Source of the DNA: Brasilonema sennae CENA114
Lineage (GTDB): Bacteria > Cyanobacteriota > Cyanobacteriia > Cyanobacteriales > Nostocaceae
Direction: 5' to 3'
NCBI RefSeq assembly: GCF_006968745.1
Contig: NZ_CP030118.1
Coordinates: forward strand, 1,562,654-1,626,653
Length of the DNA: 64,000 nucleotides
Shown: piece by piece, positions 40,519 through 49,699 of the stretch
Numbering within the stretch: position 1 is the stretch's first letter
How the letters are laid out: every line of letters begins with the position of its first letter
Position numbers and translations under genes: made by a program
Notes under the pieces: model-generated
Told to the model about the DNA's origin: nothing
Databases searched by the model: none
What the model saw: the letters and a program-made list of their open reading frames with translations, nothing else

Positions 40519-43500
40519 CTAAGCTCTAGCCTCTTCTAACTCCCCAAGTTCATGCAGTACAATCCCCAAATTGTAATGAGCTTCTAGCAAATCGGGTTGT
40601 AGGGTGAGAGCTTGCTTGTAATAAGCAACAGCAGTTTTTAAATCTCCGGCTTTCTCCCGGGCAATACCCAATTTGTGATTTAATTGTGCGTAGTAGATCT
40701 GCTTTTCGCTTGAGAGCTTACCTTGGGCATGAAGTGCATTGCCCAAATTCACTTCTGCTTCTGTAAAGTCCCGTTTTAATTCTAAGGCTTTTTGGTAGCA
40801 GTTAATTGCTTGCTCAAATAATCCTTGTTGTTGCAGAGCATAGCCCAAGTTGTTGTAAATTGGTAATGAGTCTGGTCGTAGGGTGAGAGCTTGATGGTAG
40901 GCGATCGCTGCCTCGGCAAACTGCCCGTGACCTAAACGCAAATTACCTAAACTAAACCACGTCTTGACAGAATCAGGCTGAGCTTGGGAAGCAGCACTCA
41001 GCCACTGTTCGGCGCTTTGAGGCTGCCCCAACTGAATCGCCAGCATACCCAAACTGTATAAAGCTTCTGGGTGGTTAGGTTGTTTTTCCAGAACTTGATG
41101 ATATAGCTTTTGTGCGTCGTCTAAGCGATTAGCTCGATGGTGTTGAACTGCGAGTTGAAGCGTTTGAGCCACTTCTTGCGCGCCAAATCGTCTTGGCTTA
41201 TTGACCACCTTGAGGAGAAAATCCTCCAGTGCTCTAACTGGTTTTAAGTCGCCATATAACTTGTGCTTATTTTGAGCAACTTGCTTTTTAATATATTGAC
41301 GATATTCAGGATCTAGCCCAAGACGAACTGCAATTTTCACATAATCTTCTTTAGTTGCAGCAATAGTTTCTTCTATGCCCATCATTTTGAGTATAGCTAG
41401 GGTATGCCGTCCCCGCATTAAATCTCCTGGTAACGTGACGACTGGTATATTATGGGCGATCGCTTCTAAGGTCGAGTTGCATCCCGACCAACCGATGCTA
41501 TCTAAGAAGACATCGGCGATCGCGCTCGTGCTTGCAAACTCTGTGACATCTAAGCGAGGCAAAAAGATGCAGTAGTCTTGATAATTCAGGCGTAATTCCT
41601 CAAAAGCTCGTCGTAAGCGTTGACGAAAGACTTCGGTAAGATATTCACCTTGTAGTGCTTCAAGAAAGACAAACTTACACTTAGATAAGTCTTTGGCAAT
41701 TTTAGGAAAGACATCATCATGTTGGGGTAAATACTTATACAATGATTGGCAGCACCAGAACATGATTTCGTCCTCAGCAATACCAATTTGCCCTTTAGTG
41801 ATTGCTTGCGATTCAATTGCCAAAGGCGTGTAATGAATCGATAAATTGGGTAATTTGACCAGCTTTTCTGTGTAGTGTTCTTGAGCATTTTCTGGTTCCA
41901 TTAACTCACTGCTCAAGTAGTAGTCAATTGTTGGTAACCCACTCGTATTCGGGTGTCCCCAAGATGTCATTTGAATGGGAGCTAGTCTTAAACAACCCAA
42001 CTGAACTGTCATTGGGTGCATCCCAAATTCTGGAAAAATCAGAATGTGTAACTTGTCTTTTTGAATGGTTTCACACCATTGTTCTAACAACAATGGTTTT
42101 TGAGTAAATTTGTCAAAAACTTTCGCTGCTATTTGAGTCTGCTGATCTTGTTTGGGACTCGTGTGATATCCAAATAATTCAAACTCACTTCTATCCAGAT
42201 TTTCTACCCACCCTTTGATTGGAATTTTCCAATTAGAATGATTGTAAAAAAATGCGGAAACAAAACCGATGCGAATTTTTTCGTTCGGTTGCAAATCTGG
42301 TAGAGGAATAGCTTGGCGACCTTGGGGATAGCGACTCGACATCAGCCCAGCAATCATTTCACCATAGACTTGCTGCAAACAACGGTCATTTAAGCCTTGA
42401 TAAGCCAGATAAAAAGGCTGTAGAAAACCGACAGATTTAGCCGCCTCTATTCTTTGTTCGGGAGTTGCTACTTGATAGTGCTCAGCTAAATTTTGAAGAT
42501 ATTGCTGATAATTCTTTCGCTTCAACTGAATGTCGTCAAAATTGGAATAAATAATCGGTAGCTGAGCCATACAAATGCCAAGTTTGGCTGCAGCAAAATC
42601 AGGTTGGATGTTTAAGGCTTGCTGGTAATACTCTACGGCTTTTTCTAAAAGACCCTGGTCGCAGAGTGCTGTTGCCAAGTTATAATAAAATGAGGCATCG
42701 TTATGGTTAATTTGTAAAGCTTTCTGGTAAGACTCGATCGCTACTTCTAAGTTACCTTGTTCCTTAAGGATATTTCCTAAGTTGTTCAGCGCAATAGAGG
42801 CTATTAGGGGATTTGGGTAGAGATTTAAAACTTTTTGGTAAGCTTCGGTCGCCTCACATAATTTATTTTGCGCTTGCAATACTTGTGCTAAGGATATTTG
42901 AGCGAGAACATAAGTGGGCTGAATTTTTAATATCTGCTTGTAGAGAGATTCCGCTTCATAAAAATCTTTACACTCATGTTTATCAATAGCTCGGTTGATG
43001 AGATATTGAACATTTGAATCTGAATCACTATCCCGATTAAATTGATGGATTCTGGTTTTTTTACCAACTACATTTAAAAGAAAATTTTCAAGTGCTCTAA
43101 CTGGTTTTAAATCATGATATAACTTATATTTTTGGTCAGCAACTTGCTTCTTAATGTATTGACGATATTCAGAATCTTGCCCAAGACGAACTGCAATTTT
43201 CACATAATCTTCTTTAGTCGCAGCAATGGTTTCTTCTATGCCCATCATTTTGAGTATTGCTAGGGTATGGCGTCCCCGCATCAAATCTCCTGGCAAGGTG
43301 ACGACGGGAATATTATGGGCGATCGCGTCCATAGTCGAATTACATCCCGACCAACCAATGCTATCTAGGAAGACATCGGCGATAGCTGCCATTCCAGCAA
43401 ACCTCCTGCTATCCATATAAGGCAAAAAGATGCAGTAGTCTTGATAATTGAGTCCGAATTCCTTAAAAGCACGGCTTAACCGCTGCTCAAAGACTTCGGT

Positions 43501-45012
43501 CACACATTCACCTCTGTTATTTTGAATAAATACAAACTTGCAACTACCTAAATCTTTGGCAATTCGAGGAAAGACATCATCATGTTGCGGTAAATACTTG
43601 AATAATGCTTGACAGCACCAGAACATTAATTCGTCATTTTTGATGCCTATTTCTTTTTTGTTTATGACTTGAGGTTGAATCGCCAATGGCGTGTAATGAA
43701 TCGATAGATTGGGCAACCTAACTAACTTTTCTGTATAGTGTTCTTGAGCGTTTTCTGGTTCCATTAACTCACTGCTCAAGTAGTAGTCTATCGTTGGTAA
43801 CCCACTTGTATCCGGATGTCCCCAAGATGTGATTTGAATGGGAGCTAGTCTTAAGCAACCCAACTTCACTGTCAGCGGATCCATCCCAAATTCTGGAAAA
43901 ATTAGGATGTGTAACTTGTCTTTTTGAATGGTTTCACACCATTGTTCTAACAACAATCGTTTTTGAGTAAATTTATCAAAAACTTTCGCTGCTATTAGAG
44001 TTTCCTGATCTTGTTTGGAACCAGTATGATATCCAAATAATTCAAACTCACTTCTATCCAGGTTTTCTACCCAACCCTTAATCGGGATTTTCCAATTAGA
44101 ATGATTGTAAAAAAATCTGGAAACAAAACCGATGCGAATTTTTTCGTTCGGTTGCAAATCTGGTAGGGGAATAGCTTGGCTGTATTGGGGACAGCGATTC
44201 GACATCAGCCCAGCAATCATTTCCCCATATATTTGCTGTAAAGGACGATTATTTAAACCTTGATAAGCCAGATAAAAAGGCTGTACGAAACCGACCGCTT
44301 TAGCCCCCTCTGTCCTTTCTTCGGGAGTAGCGGCTTGATAATGGTAAGCCAGATTTTGGAGACATTGCTGATAATTATTTCGCCTCAACTGAATGTCGTC
44401 AAAATTGGAATAAATAATTGGTAGCTGAACCGTACAAATGCCAAATTTTGCTTGAGCATAGTTGGGTTTAAGGCTTAATGCTTGCTGATAAGACTTCAAC
44501 GCTCTTTCTAACTCGCCTTGTTGCAGCAAGACATTTCCTAAATTGTAATGAGCCTCAGCATAGTCAGATTTAATGTTCAATGCTTGTTGATAGGACTTTA
44601 ATGCTGCGTCTAGGTTGTCCTGTTGTAGGAAGACACTTCCCAAATTATTATGAGCTTCAGCATAGTCAGGTTTAACGTTTAACGCTTGCTGGTAAGACTT
44701 CGACGCTGTTTCTAAGTTGCCTTGTTGCAGGAAGACATTTCCTAAATTGTAATGAACATCAGCATAGTCAGGTTTGAGTCTTAATGCTTCTTGATAGGAC
44801 TTCAACGCTGCGTCTAACTTACCCTGCTGCTCAAATAAACTTCCTAAATTGCAACTTGCGATCGCGTAATATTGGTTTTCTAATTGGGGTTGGAATTGTA
44901 ATATTTGTTTATATAGCGATTCAGCTTCATCCAATTGACCTGACTGATGCTTCTGCGTCGCGATTACGATCAAAGACTTAATGTTAGATTCTAAAATATT
45001 TTCAGTATTCAT
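40519..45012 (-). CDS. TPR protein with two O-GlcNAc transferase-like (GT41, SPINDLY type) domains
   Basis: 1497 residues arranged TPR (about 15-185), GT41-like domain (about 190-645), TPR (about 660-805), second GT41-like domain (about 810-1270), TPR (about 1280-1497). Each GT part has IRIGFVSxFFYNHSNWKIP, LRLAPIQxTSWGHPxTSGLPTIDYYLSSELMEPENAQEHYTEKLV, and VFLDSIGWSGCNST...HNIPVVTLPGDLMRGRHTLAILKMMG, the UDP-sugar binding pattern of the family. Known members add GlcNAc, fucose or glucose to Ser/Thr of proteins; the target here is unknown, but Ser/Thr-rich secreted peptides and an RTX protein are encoded next door. Two near-identical halves show an internal duplication, and the last TPR is truncated. 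Confidence 0.9.
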   Translation of the reverse strand: MNTENILESNIKSLIVIATQKHQSGQLDEAESLYKQILQFQPQLENQYYAIASCNLGSLFEQQGKLDAALKSYQEALRLKPDYADVHYNLGNVFLQQGNLETASKSYQQALNVKPDYAEAHNNLGSVFLQQDNLDAALKSYQQALNIKSDYAEAHYNLGNVLLQQGELERALKSYQQALSLKPNYAQAKFGICTVQLPIIYSNFDDIQLRRNNYQQCLQNLAYHYQAATPEERTEGAKAVGFVQPFYLAYQGLNNRPLQQIYGEMIAGLMSNRCPQYSQAIPLPDLQPNEKIRIGFVSRFFYNHSNWKIPIKGWVENLDRSEFELFGYHTGSKQDQETLIAAKVFDKFTQKRLLLEQWCETIQKDKLHILIFPEFGMDPLTVKLGCLRLAPIQITSWGHPDTSGLPTIDYYLSSELMEPENAQEHYTEKLVRLPNLSIHYTPLAIQPQVINKKEIGIKNDELMFWCCQALFKYLPQHDDVFPRIAKDLGSCKFVFIQNNRGECVTEVFEQRLSRAFKEFGLNYQDYCIFLPYMDSRRFAGMAAIADVFLDSIGWSGCNSTMDAIAHNIPVVTLPGDLMRGRHTLAILKMMGIEETIAATKEDYVKIAVRLGQDSEYRQYIKKQVADQKYKLYHDLKPVRALENFLLNVVGKKTRIHQFNRDSDSDSNVQYLINRAIDKHECKDFYEAESLYKQILKIQPTYVLAQISLAQVLQAQNKLCEATEAYQKVLNLYPNPLIASIALNNLGNILKEQGNLEVAIESYQKALQINHNDASFYYNLATALCDQGLLEKAVEYYQQALNIQPDFAAAKLGICMAQLPIIYSNFDDIQLKRKNYQQYLQNLAEHYQVATPEQRIEAAKSVGFLQPFYLAYQGLNDRCLQQVYGEMIAGLMSSRYPQGRQAIPLPDLQPNEKIRIGFVSAFFYNHSNWKIPIKGWVENLDRSEFELFGYHTSPKQDQQTQIAAKVFDKFTQKPLLLEQWCETIQKDKLHILIFPEFGMHPMTVQLGCLRLAPIQMTSWGHPNTSGLPTIDYYLSSELMEPENAQEHYTEKLVKLPNLSIHYTPLAIESQAITKGQIGIAEDEIMFWCCQSLYKYLPQHDDVFPKIAKDLSKCKFVFLEALQGEYLTEVFRQRLRRAFEELRLNYQDYCIFLPRLDVTEFASTSAIADVFLDSIGWSGCNSTLEAIAHNIPVVTLPGDLMRGRHTLAILKMMGIEETIAATKEDYVKIAVRLGLDPEYRQYIKKQVAQNKHKLYGDLKPVRALEDFLLKVVNKPRRFGAQEVAQTLQLAVQHHRANRLDDAQKLYHQVLEKQPNHPEALYSLGMLAIQLGQPQSAEQWLSAASQAQPDSVKTWFSLGNLRLGHGQFAEAAIAYHQALTLRPDSLPIYNNLGYALQQQGLFEQAINCYQKALELKRDFTEAEVNLGNALHAQGKLSSEKQIYYAQLNHKLGIAREKAGDLKTAVAYYKQALTLQPDLLEAHYNLGIVLHELGELEEARA

Positions 45013-45445
45013 GGCTGTACCCAGATGAGATCGAGCTATTTAATAAGCGATCGCTTCGCCTCCCCTATGCCCAGAGGGTTTTCTGGAAGAAAACCCTTTG
45101 GGTAAATAAGGGCGATAGCTAGCCCCTAAGGGGGCGCTGCGCAAACGCTGCTCCCTAAGCGCAAAGCGCACGCTACGCGAACGGCAGATCGCGCTTATAG
45201 CCTCAAATTTCCTAATTAAGAAAACAGTAGCTTGGATCAACGATCACCCAACCCAACAGAACAAAGGTAAGTGCTGGTTTCTGTCCTGCGGACACGCAGT
45301 CGCGTTCGTTTTTCAACCAACCTACAAGTTCTATATTTGCCTTAACTGAACTCTATTGGCTTATTGGCTCAAAAATTTTCCGATAATGGCAATTCACTAC
45401 AGCAATTTTAAATACTAAGTCGATGTTTTAGAGAGCAATTAGCCG
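45013..45445. other. Repeat-filled spacer
   Basis: Filled mainly by the interspersed repeat at 45049-45193 and a GC-rich fragment near 45280-45310 (CTGCGGACACGCAGTCGCG). At 45344-45360 TAACTGAACTCTATTGG resembles one end of the MITE at 35961-36275. The minus-strand frame at 45040-45240 is a repeat artefact. Confidence 0.55.
45049..45193. repeat. GC-rich interspersed repeat, copy 3 (inverted) with 15-bp hairpin
   Basis: 45111-45152 is the inverted exact copy of the 42-base block at 21235-21276. Just to its left, CCCAGAGGGTTTTCT (45070-45084) pairs with AGAAAACCCTTTGGG (45088-45102), one mismatch. To the right are GCGCAAAGCGCACGCTACGCG and GGCAGATCGC. Confidence 0.85.
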
Positions 45446-46690
45446 CTAAAAACCCCAAGTAAACACTATTGATTGAGAGTTAATTTGACTGGAATTTACA
45501 CCCGCAAGCAGTAATTTTCCTTCAGTCCATCCACGCTCAAAATCGAAGAGAACACCATCCTTGGTATCGGTTATGTTACCTTGAGAAAACATCTCTTTTA
45601 ACCATTTATCAGGACTCAGAAGAGTCCAGTTTTGGAATACTAGCTTATCGGTACCAACCTGGAAGTCTTTGATGATGTCGTAGTCACTACTTGAATTATC
45701 GCCACCTTTAAATACAAATTGGTCATAGCCGTCGCCACCAACCAACACATCACTACCACGACCACCAGTCAGGATGTCATCGCCGGAACCACCACTGAGT
45801 TTATCATTACCTGCATCTCCATATAGCCGATCATTGCCTGGACCTCCTTCGAGGATATCATCACCTTTGTTTCCATCCAGAGTATCATTTCCTAGGCTGC
45901 CATATATTTTACTAGCACCATCGCTGCCACTCAGTTTATCATCTCCTATCGTGCCATATGTGACATCTTTTCCCAGATTGCCGATTAAAGTATCCCCCAA
46001 AAAGGTAACTGCAGTGGCTTGAATTTCCACTACAGTTATGTTGGTATCTTGCTTAAACGTCTGCTGGTAAGTTCCACTATACTTGCCTGTGACGGAGTCT
46101 TGCCCATTGTTGCCATCAACATCACGAGTTTGATTGGGAGTGGCAATGTTGACATTCTTACTACCACCAAACTTCAGTTCGCCAACTTTTTTAGAGGAAA
46201 TTAAGTTACCAGTGATGCCAAAATAATCTAAGACCTTGGGTTTATTGGGATCTTTGGTGTCTAACACCACGAAAGCAGTTTTCGATTTAGCCTCGTTATA
46301 TTCAGCATTCGGATTTTCAATTTCTTTAGCTGTCAGTGCGACATCTGCTAAAAAATCGAAACGGAAAGCAAGATTCGCCTTAACTGCAAAATTAGCAACA
46401 ACTTTAGTTTGACTGTTGGAACTTCCTGCATACGGACCATCTAAACCAATCCCAGTACTGTCATTGAAGAGTACAGAGAAAGTTGGATCATTGTTGAAAA
46501 TAGCTTTAGCGTCACCAATAGCAGTAGCTACCCCACCGCGAACCAATGTGTCCGCTTGCGAGGCAGTCAAAAAAGATGCTGAAGGTTGACTATAGTTGAA
46601 CAGAGTAAAAAGCCCTGTAGCGTTAGCAAAATTAGGGTTGGGATTAGGAGTTGTATTGGTTGGTTGTAAAAATACAGTTTCTGATGCCAT
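45446..46690 (-). CDS. RTX-type calcium-binding repeat protein
   Basis: 414 residues from the ATG at 46690 (MASETVFLQPT); the frame is open to 46825 but the added part looks non-coding. The N-terminal 240 residues are of unknown fold (VVANFAVKANLAFRFDFLADVALTAKEI). Then follow about six glycine- and aspartate-rich nonapeptides (GGPGNDRLYGDAGNDKLSG, GGSGDDILTGGRGSDVLVG) at about 275-345, which bind calcium in the secreted protein. The C-terminal FDFERGWTEGKLLLAG may serve as a type I secretion signal. The nearby exporter and HlyD adaptor could carry it, although C39-type exporters normally handle GG-leader peptides. Confidence 0.82.
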   Translation of the reverse strand: MASETVFLQPTNTTPNPNPNFANATGLFTLFNYSQPSASFLTASQADTLVRGGVATAIGDAKAIFNNDPTFSVLFNDSTGIGLDGPYAGSSNSQTKVVANFAVKANLAFRFDFLADVALTAKEIENPNAEYNEAKSKTAFVVLDTKDPNKPKVLDYFGITGNLISSKKVGELKFGGSKNVNIATPNQTRDVDGNNGQDSVTGKYSGTYQQTFKQDTNITVVEIQATAVTFLGDTLIGNLGKDVTYGTIGDDKLSGSDGASKIYGSLGNDTLDGNKGDDILEGGPGNDRLYGDAGNDKLSGGSGDDILTGGRGSDVLVGGDGYDQFVFKGGDNSSSDYDIIKDFQVGTDKLVFQNWTLLSPDKWLKEMFSQGNITDTKDGVLFDFERGWTEGKLLLAGVNSSQINSQSIVFTWGF

Positions 46691-46976
46691 GAACTTCAAC
46701 TTTTCTCCAATTGTAAAGTTTGTCTGCAAAATAACAGCGATAGCTGAGTGCAGATGCTCCCTGGCGAATTTTGCTGTAAAAGTTCCAGAAAATAGCAGTC
46801 CTAAATCCTGAGCCGCTACGGGCATGCTAAGTGTATCTGCTGCCCAGACGCTCCTTTGTATGGCTACGGCACGCCTTACAGCGTAAGCATGATTGCATGC
46901 ACTTGGGTTTACGTAAAGATATTGTTAATAGCTCAAAATTGCACGAAGTTAAAGTGCTAACTGTTCTTATTCCCTG
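46691..46976. other. Spacer with a short palindromic repeat
   Basis: No gene. ACGGCACGCC-TTACAGCGTAAG near 46868-46888 is a small repeat fragment of the GC-rich family. Confidence 0.4.
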
Positions 46977-47177
46977 TTAATTACCACAAGAAATAGAACT
47001 ATACCCAGATTGTGAAGAACTGCTGGAATTGTTATCAGATGAAACTTTTACTGAAACGCTTTGAATAATCTTAGTTTTACCATCACCAGATGCTTTAACA
47101 AAATCTTTTACTTCCGCAACAACTTTGCCATCTGGTGAGACTATCCGTTTAACGACAACTTTCTCATGCTCTTCCAT
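46977..47177 (-). CDS. Small Ser-rich hypothetical protein, possible precursor peptide
   Basis: 66 residues. A charged N-terminal half (MEEHEKVVVKRIVSPDGKVVAE) leads to a Ser-rich tail with SSSSSQSGYSSISCGN at the end. No double-glycine site. The tail, including the lone Cys, is conserved in a decayed copy at 36978-37109 while the rest is not, suggesting the tail is the functional part. The position among GG-leader peptides suggests an exported or modified peptide. Identity unknown. Confidence 0.6.
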   Translation of the reverse strand: MEEHEKVVVKRIVSPDGKVVAEVKDFVKASGDGKTKIIQSVSVKVSSDNNSSSSSQSGYSSISCGN

Positions 47178-47273
47178 AATTATACCAACCGTTTGTTGTT
47201 TTATAGACTTATTGCAAATGTGCTTTTAGTTAGCGATACACCCTTAGCGTTTCTGACAACTCACTTTATTATG

Positions 47274-47591
47274 TTATGTTGATGAAACACTCCTTATAAA
47301 AGATCCAGCAATTGTTCCATTAGAATTGTTTGCAAATAACGTAACGGAACGAGATTTAAACTTGCCATCATCTGTTAAGACTTCATATCCGACAACTCCA
47401 GGTTTACTTAATTTTTTTATAACAGATTTGTCATCGGAACTTACGTCTGTTACTTCGTAACCTTCTAATTGTGGTAACAGATTAAATAAATCAGCGAGCC
47501 GTAATCCACCTGTTACGTGAAGATCTTCTTCAGTTACGACTTCACAAAAATCTAAGTCAATGATTTCTAATTGATCCATGTTACACTTCAT
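47274..47591 (-). CDS. Double-glycine leader peptide (bacteriocin-like precursor) 3
   Basis: 105 residues, or 101 if started at the ATG at 47579 (MDQLEIIDLDF). The leader LEIIDLDFCEVVTEEDLHVTGG ends in GG at residues 28-29 of the long form. The mature part starts LRLADLFNLLPQLEGYEV and includes GVVGYEVLTDDGKFKSRSVTLFANN. Same strand and cluster as two similar leaders; likely exported by the C39 ABC transporter at 51660-54740. Confidence 0.72.
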   Translation of the reverse strand: MKCNMDQLEIIDLDFCEVVTEEDLHVTGGLRLADLFNLLPQLEGYEVTDVSSDDKSVIKKLSKPGVVGYEVLTDDGKFKSRSVTLFANNSNGTIAGSFIRSVSST

Positions 47592-47645
47592 CCAAATGAT
47601 TTCAGTTTAGATATTCTTGGTAAGCCAGATTAATGACAAGTTGAG

Positions 47646-47918
47646 TTAATTTGAAACAGAGGAAAGAGAAAAAACGCTAGTAGCAGAGCTACTCGCAGAA
47701 CTACCTCCAGAAATTGCAATCGCTTCAGCATAACTGCTAGCCGAAGGACTACTAGTGCCAGCAACTGCTTGATTTACAGCAAGAGTACCAGTGTAGGTTG
47801 AAGGACCAAAAGCACGTGCCAAATATGCAGTAAATGCTAAAGCCTTCCCACCACCATGTAAATGCATGGTATTTTCTTCAGAAACAGAGTCTAAATAATC
47901 GAGATCCAAGATCAACAT
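47646..47918 (-). CDS. Double-glycine leader peptide (Ser/Ala-rich) 2
   Basis: 90 residues. The leader MLILDLDYLDSVSEENTMHLHGG (1-23) ends in GG. The mature part, about 67 residues, is rich in Ser and Ala (AVAGTSSPSASSYAEAIAISG, SSASSSATSVFSLSSVSN) with few charged residues. This is a plausible target for O-glycosylation by the neighbouring GT41-like protein (inference). Confidence 0.75.
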   Translation of the reverse strand: MLILDLDYLDSVSEENTMHLHGGGKALAFTAYLARAFGPSTYTGTLAVNQAVAGTSSPSASSYAEAIAISGGSSASSSATSVFSLSSVSN

Positions 47919-48100
47919 TGCTTTTCTATGTTTTTAATTCACTTTTGACTGAGTTCATCAATAAAGAGCAGTTGGACAGTTTTGCTGTCAAATAGAAATA
48001 TGCTGAAATATTTCATCTAAAAAAAGATAAAATATTCAGCATTTTCATAATTTTATTGACAAAAAAATGTCAACATTTTATACCCCTTATGGAGTATATA

Positions 48101-48418
48101 CTATAATCTAGCACCAGCTGTTAAGACACCAGCAGATTCAGAACCTACACCCGCAATCACAGTATTGGTGACATTAGATTCAGTATATGAGTTGTTACCT
48201 GAAGCAGTGTTGTCGTAAATGTTGATAGATGAGTTACCTACAGCGTTTACAGTGCTAGTCAGGGAAGAGGTGATGCTCTTGTTAGCCAACAGAGCAATAT
48301 TAACGTTAAAATTTTGTGTTGAACCTGTGGTCAGGTTAACATTTTTGGTGAGGCCGATACCACCAACAATTTCAGCGCCTTCAACGGTTTCCAAAAGATT
48401 CAAATCAGAAATAATCAT
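48101..48418 (-). CDS. Double-glycine leader peptide (Asn/Ser/Thr-rich) 1
   Basis: 105 residues. The leader MIISDLNLLETVEGAEIVGG (1-20) is a clear GG leader. The mature part is rich in Asn, Thr and Ser (NVNLTTGSTQNFNVNI, SITSSLTSTVNAVGNSS, NNSYTESNVTNTV) and nearly free of Lys, Cys and Trp. AGGAG lies well placed before the ATG. Closest precursor gene to the exporter genes. Confidence 0.8.
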   Translation of the reverse strand: MIISDLNLLETVEGAEIVGGIGLTKNVNLTTGSTQNFNVNIALLANKSITSSLTSTVNAVGNSSINIYDNTASGNNSYTESNVTNTVIAGVGSESAGVLTAGARL

Positions 48419-48896
48419 GGGGTTTCTCCTGGGAAATTATGTTTTGTGTTTTTGTTCTGGGAATTTGTGTAAGCGTTTTTTGCTTACATTTATAAATATA
48501 CAACATTCAATTTATAAGTCAACTATTTTTCGAAAAAATGTTTATAATTTTCACTTATATAAATAAAAAAATTAATATTTTTGACTTATTAAAGTTATCT
48601 TTTTTTATATAGCTAAAAACAACAAATTAGCCAATACAAAGCTAATTGTATCGACTTTAATGAAATATATTTGGCTTTTTATAAAGTTAATGTGTCAGTC
48701 AAATTGAAAGTAAGTAATGTTAAGTTTTTCCCCTTGTGTAATGTTTTTAATTGCTCATGCTCTTGTTTCTTATGCTCAGAAAAGAGTGTTAGCTCTTTTT
48801 TAGAAAAAAGAAACCCCTATATCCTGCTGCATAAAAGTAGGATAAGTCGCTAGCAAATTGGTTAGAAAGTTAAAATTTTTTTACTGAATAAGGAAA
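48419..48896. promoter_or_regulatory. AT-rich region upstream of the precursor genes
   Basis: About 480 very AT-rich bases between the prolyl isomerase gene and the first precursor. No gene seen; the plus-strand frame 48219-48566 overlaps the precursor antisense. The length and composition suit a promoter separate from that of the exporter genes, but I cannot point to a convincing -35/-10 pair. Confidence 0.3.
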
Positions 48897-49673
48897 TCAA
48901 GCTTGCTTAGGCAGTTCTGTTGATGCTTGAAAACCTACATCTAAATCAGTAACGATTTCCATCGATGTAACTTGTTCCTTCAACCAATGATCAAACAATT
49001 CCTGCTGAATTTGCTCACGCAACTGCTCATCCAAGATAGGTTGAACAATTTCCTCTACCCAAATCAAATAAACTCCCTTGGAGGTTGAAATCGGCTTGAG
49101 AGGGGACGGTGGAGTAGCAGCAAACACAGCCGCTGCAATCTCTGGTCGAAAATCTTTACGACGTCGTATTCCTTTATATCCTCCAGCACGTCGAAGTTCA
49201 GGCTGTTGAATATATTCACGAGCTATTTCTTGGAAAATGATTTCGTTTGATTGCAGAGAATAAAACAGTTCTAGAGCTAAGTCTGTGTCATCCAAGATGA
49301 CTTCATATGTGGCAGCACCAACGTAATTGAGTTGGTTTTCATAAAAGAAGCGTTCTATATGCCCAGCAAAGAGGTGATGAGCTAACTTAGTGGCTAGTAC
49401 CTTGTTATGGATCAATTGTTCAAACTCAGGCAGAGAGAGATGATGTTTTTTGAGCCAGTTCCAAGTGTCTTGAGCTTTGACTAGTTTTTTGGCAAAGCGT
49501 AATCTATCTCCTTCCTGTTGAACTTCTTGTTCTAAGACTTGAATACCTGCTTCTTGGGCAGCTGATGCAATAATTTTTTGGGTTGCGATCGCTTGCACAA
49601 CATCAGGGATTTGACAAGAAAGCTTTAAACTCTGAATCAGGTCTGAGGACGAAATGGTCAAAGGTTCTGACAC
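48897..49673 (-). CDS. PpiC/SurA-type peptidylprolyl isomerase-like protein
   Basis: 258 residues without a signal peptide, so probably cytoplasmic. A SurA-like N-terminal helical region (about 15-115) is followed by a parvulin domain (about 120-215): VILDDTDLALELFYSL, FQEIAREYIQQPELRRAGGYKGIRRRKDFRPEIAAAVFAATPPSPLKPISTSKGVYLIWVEEI. The start is GTG at 49673 with AGGAG nine bases before. Parvulin, HlyD and C39 exporter genes form a recurring trio in cyanobacterial peptide-export clusters, where the parvulin is thought to assist substrate folding or handling. Confidence 0.85.
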   Translation of the reverse strand: MSEPLTISSSDLIQSLKLSCQIPDVVQAIATQKIIASAAQEAGIQVLEQEVQQEGDRLRFAKKLVKAQDTWNWLKKHHLSLPEFEQLIHNKVLATKLAHHLFAGHIERFFYENQLNYVGAATYEVILDDTDLALELFYSLQSNEIIFQEIAREYIQQPELRRAGGYKGIRRRKDFRPEIAAAVFAATPPSPLKPISTSKGVYLIWVEEIVQPILDEQLREQIQQELFDHWLKEQVTSMEIVTDLDVGFQASTELPKQA

Positions 49674-49699
49674 GAGACGATTCTCCTGGGAATTTAAAA

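Noticed and set aside
45774..46022. 82-codon plus-strand frame opposite the RTX repeats
   Set aside because: Ser/Pro/Leu shadow of the Gly/Asp repeat on the other strand.
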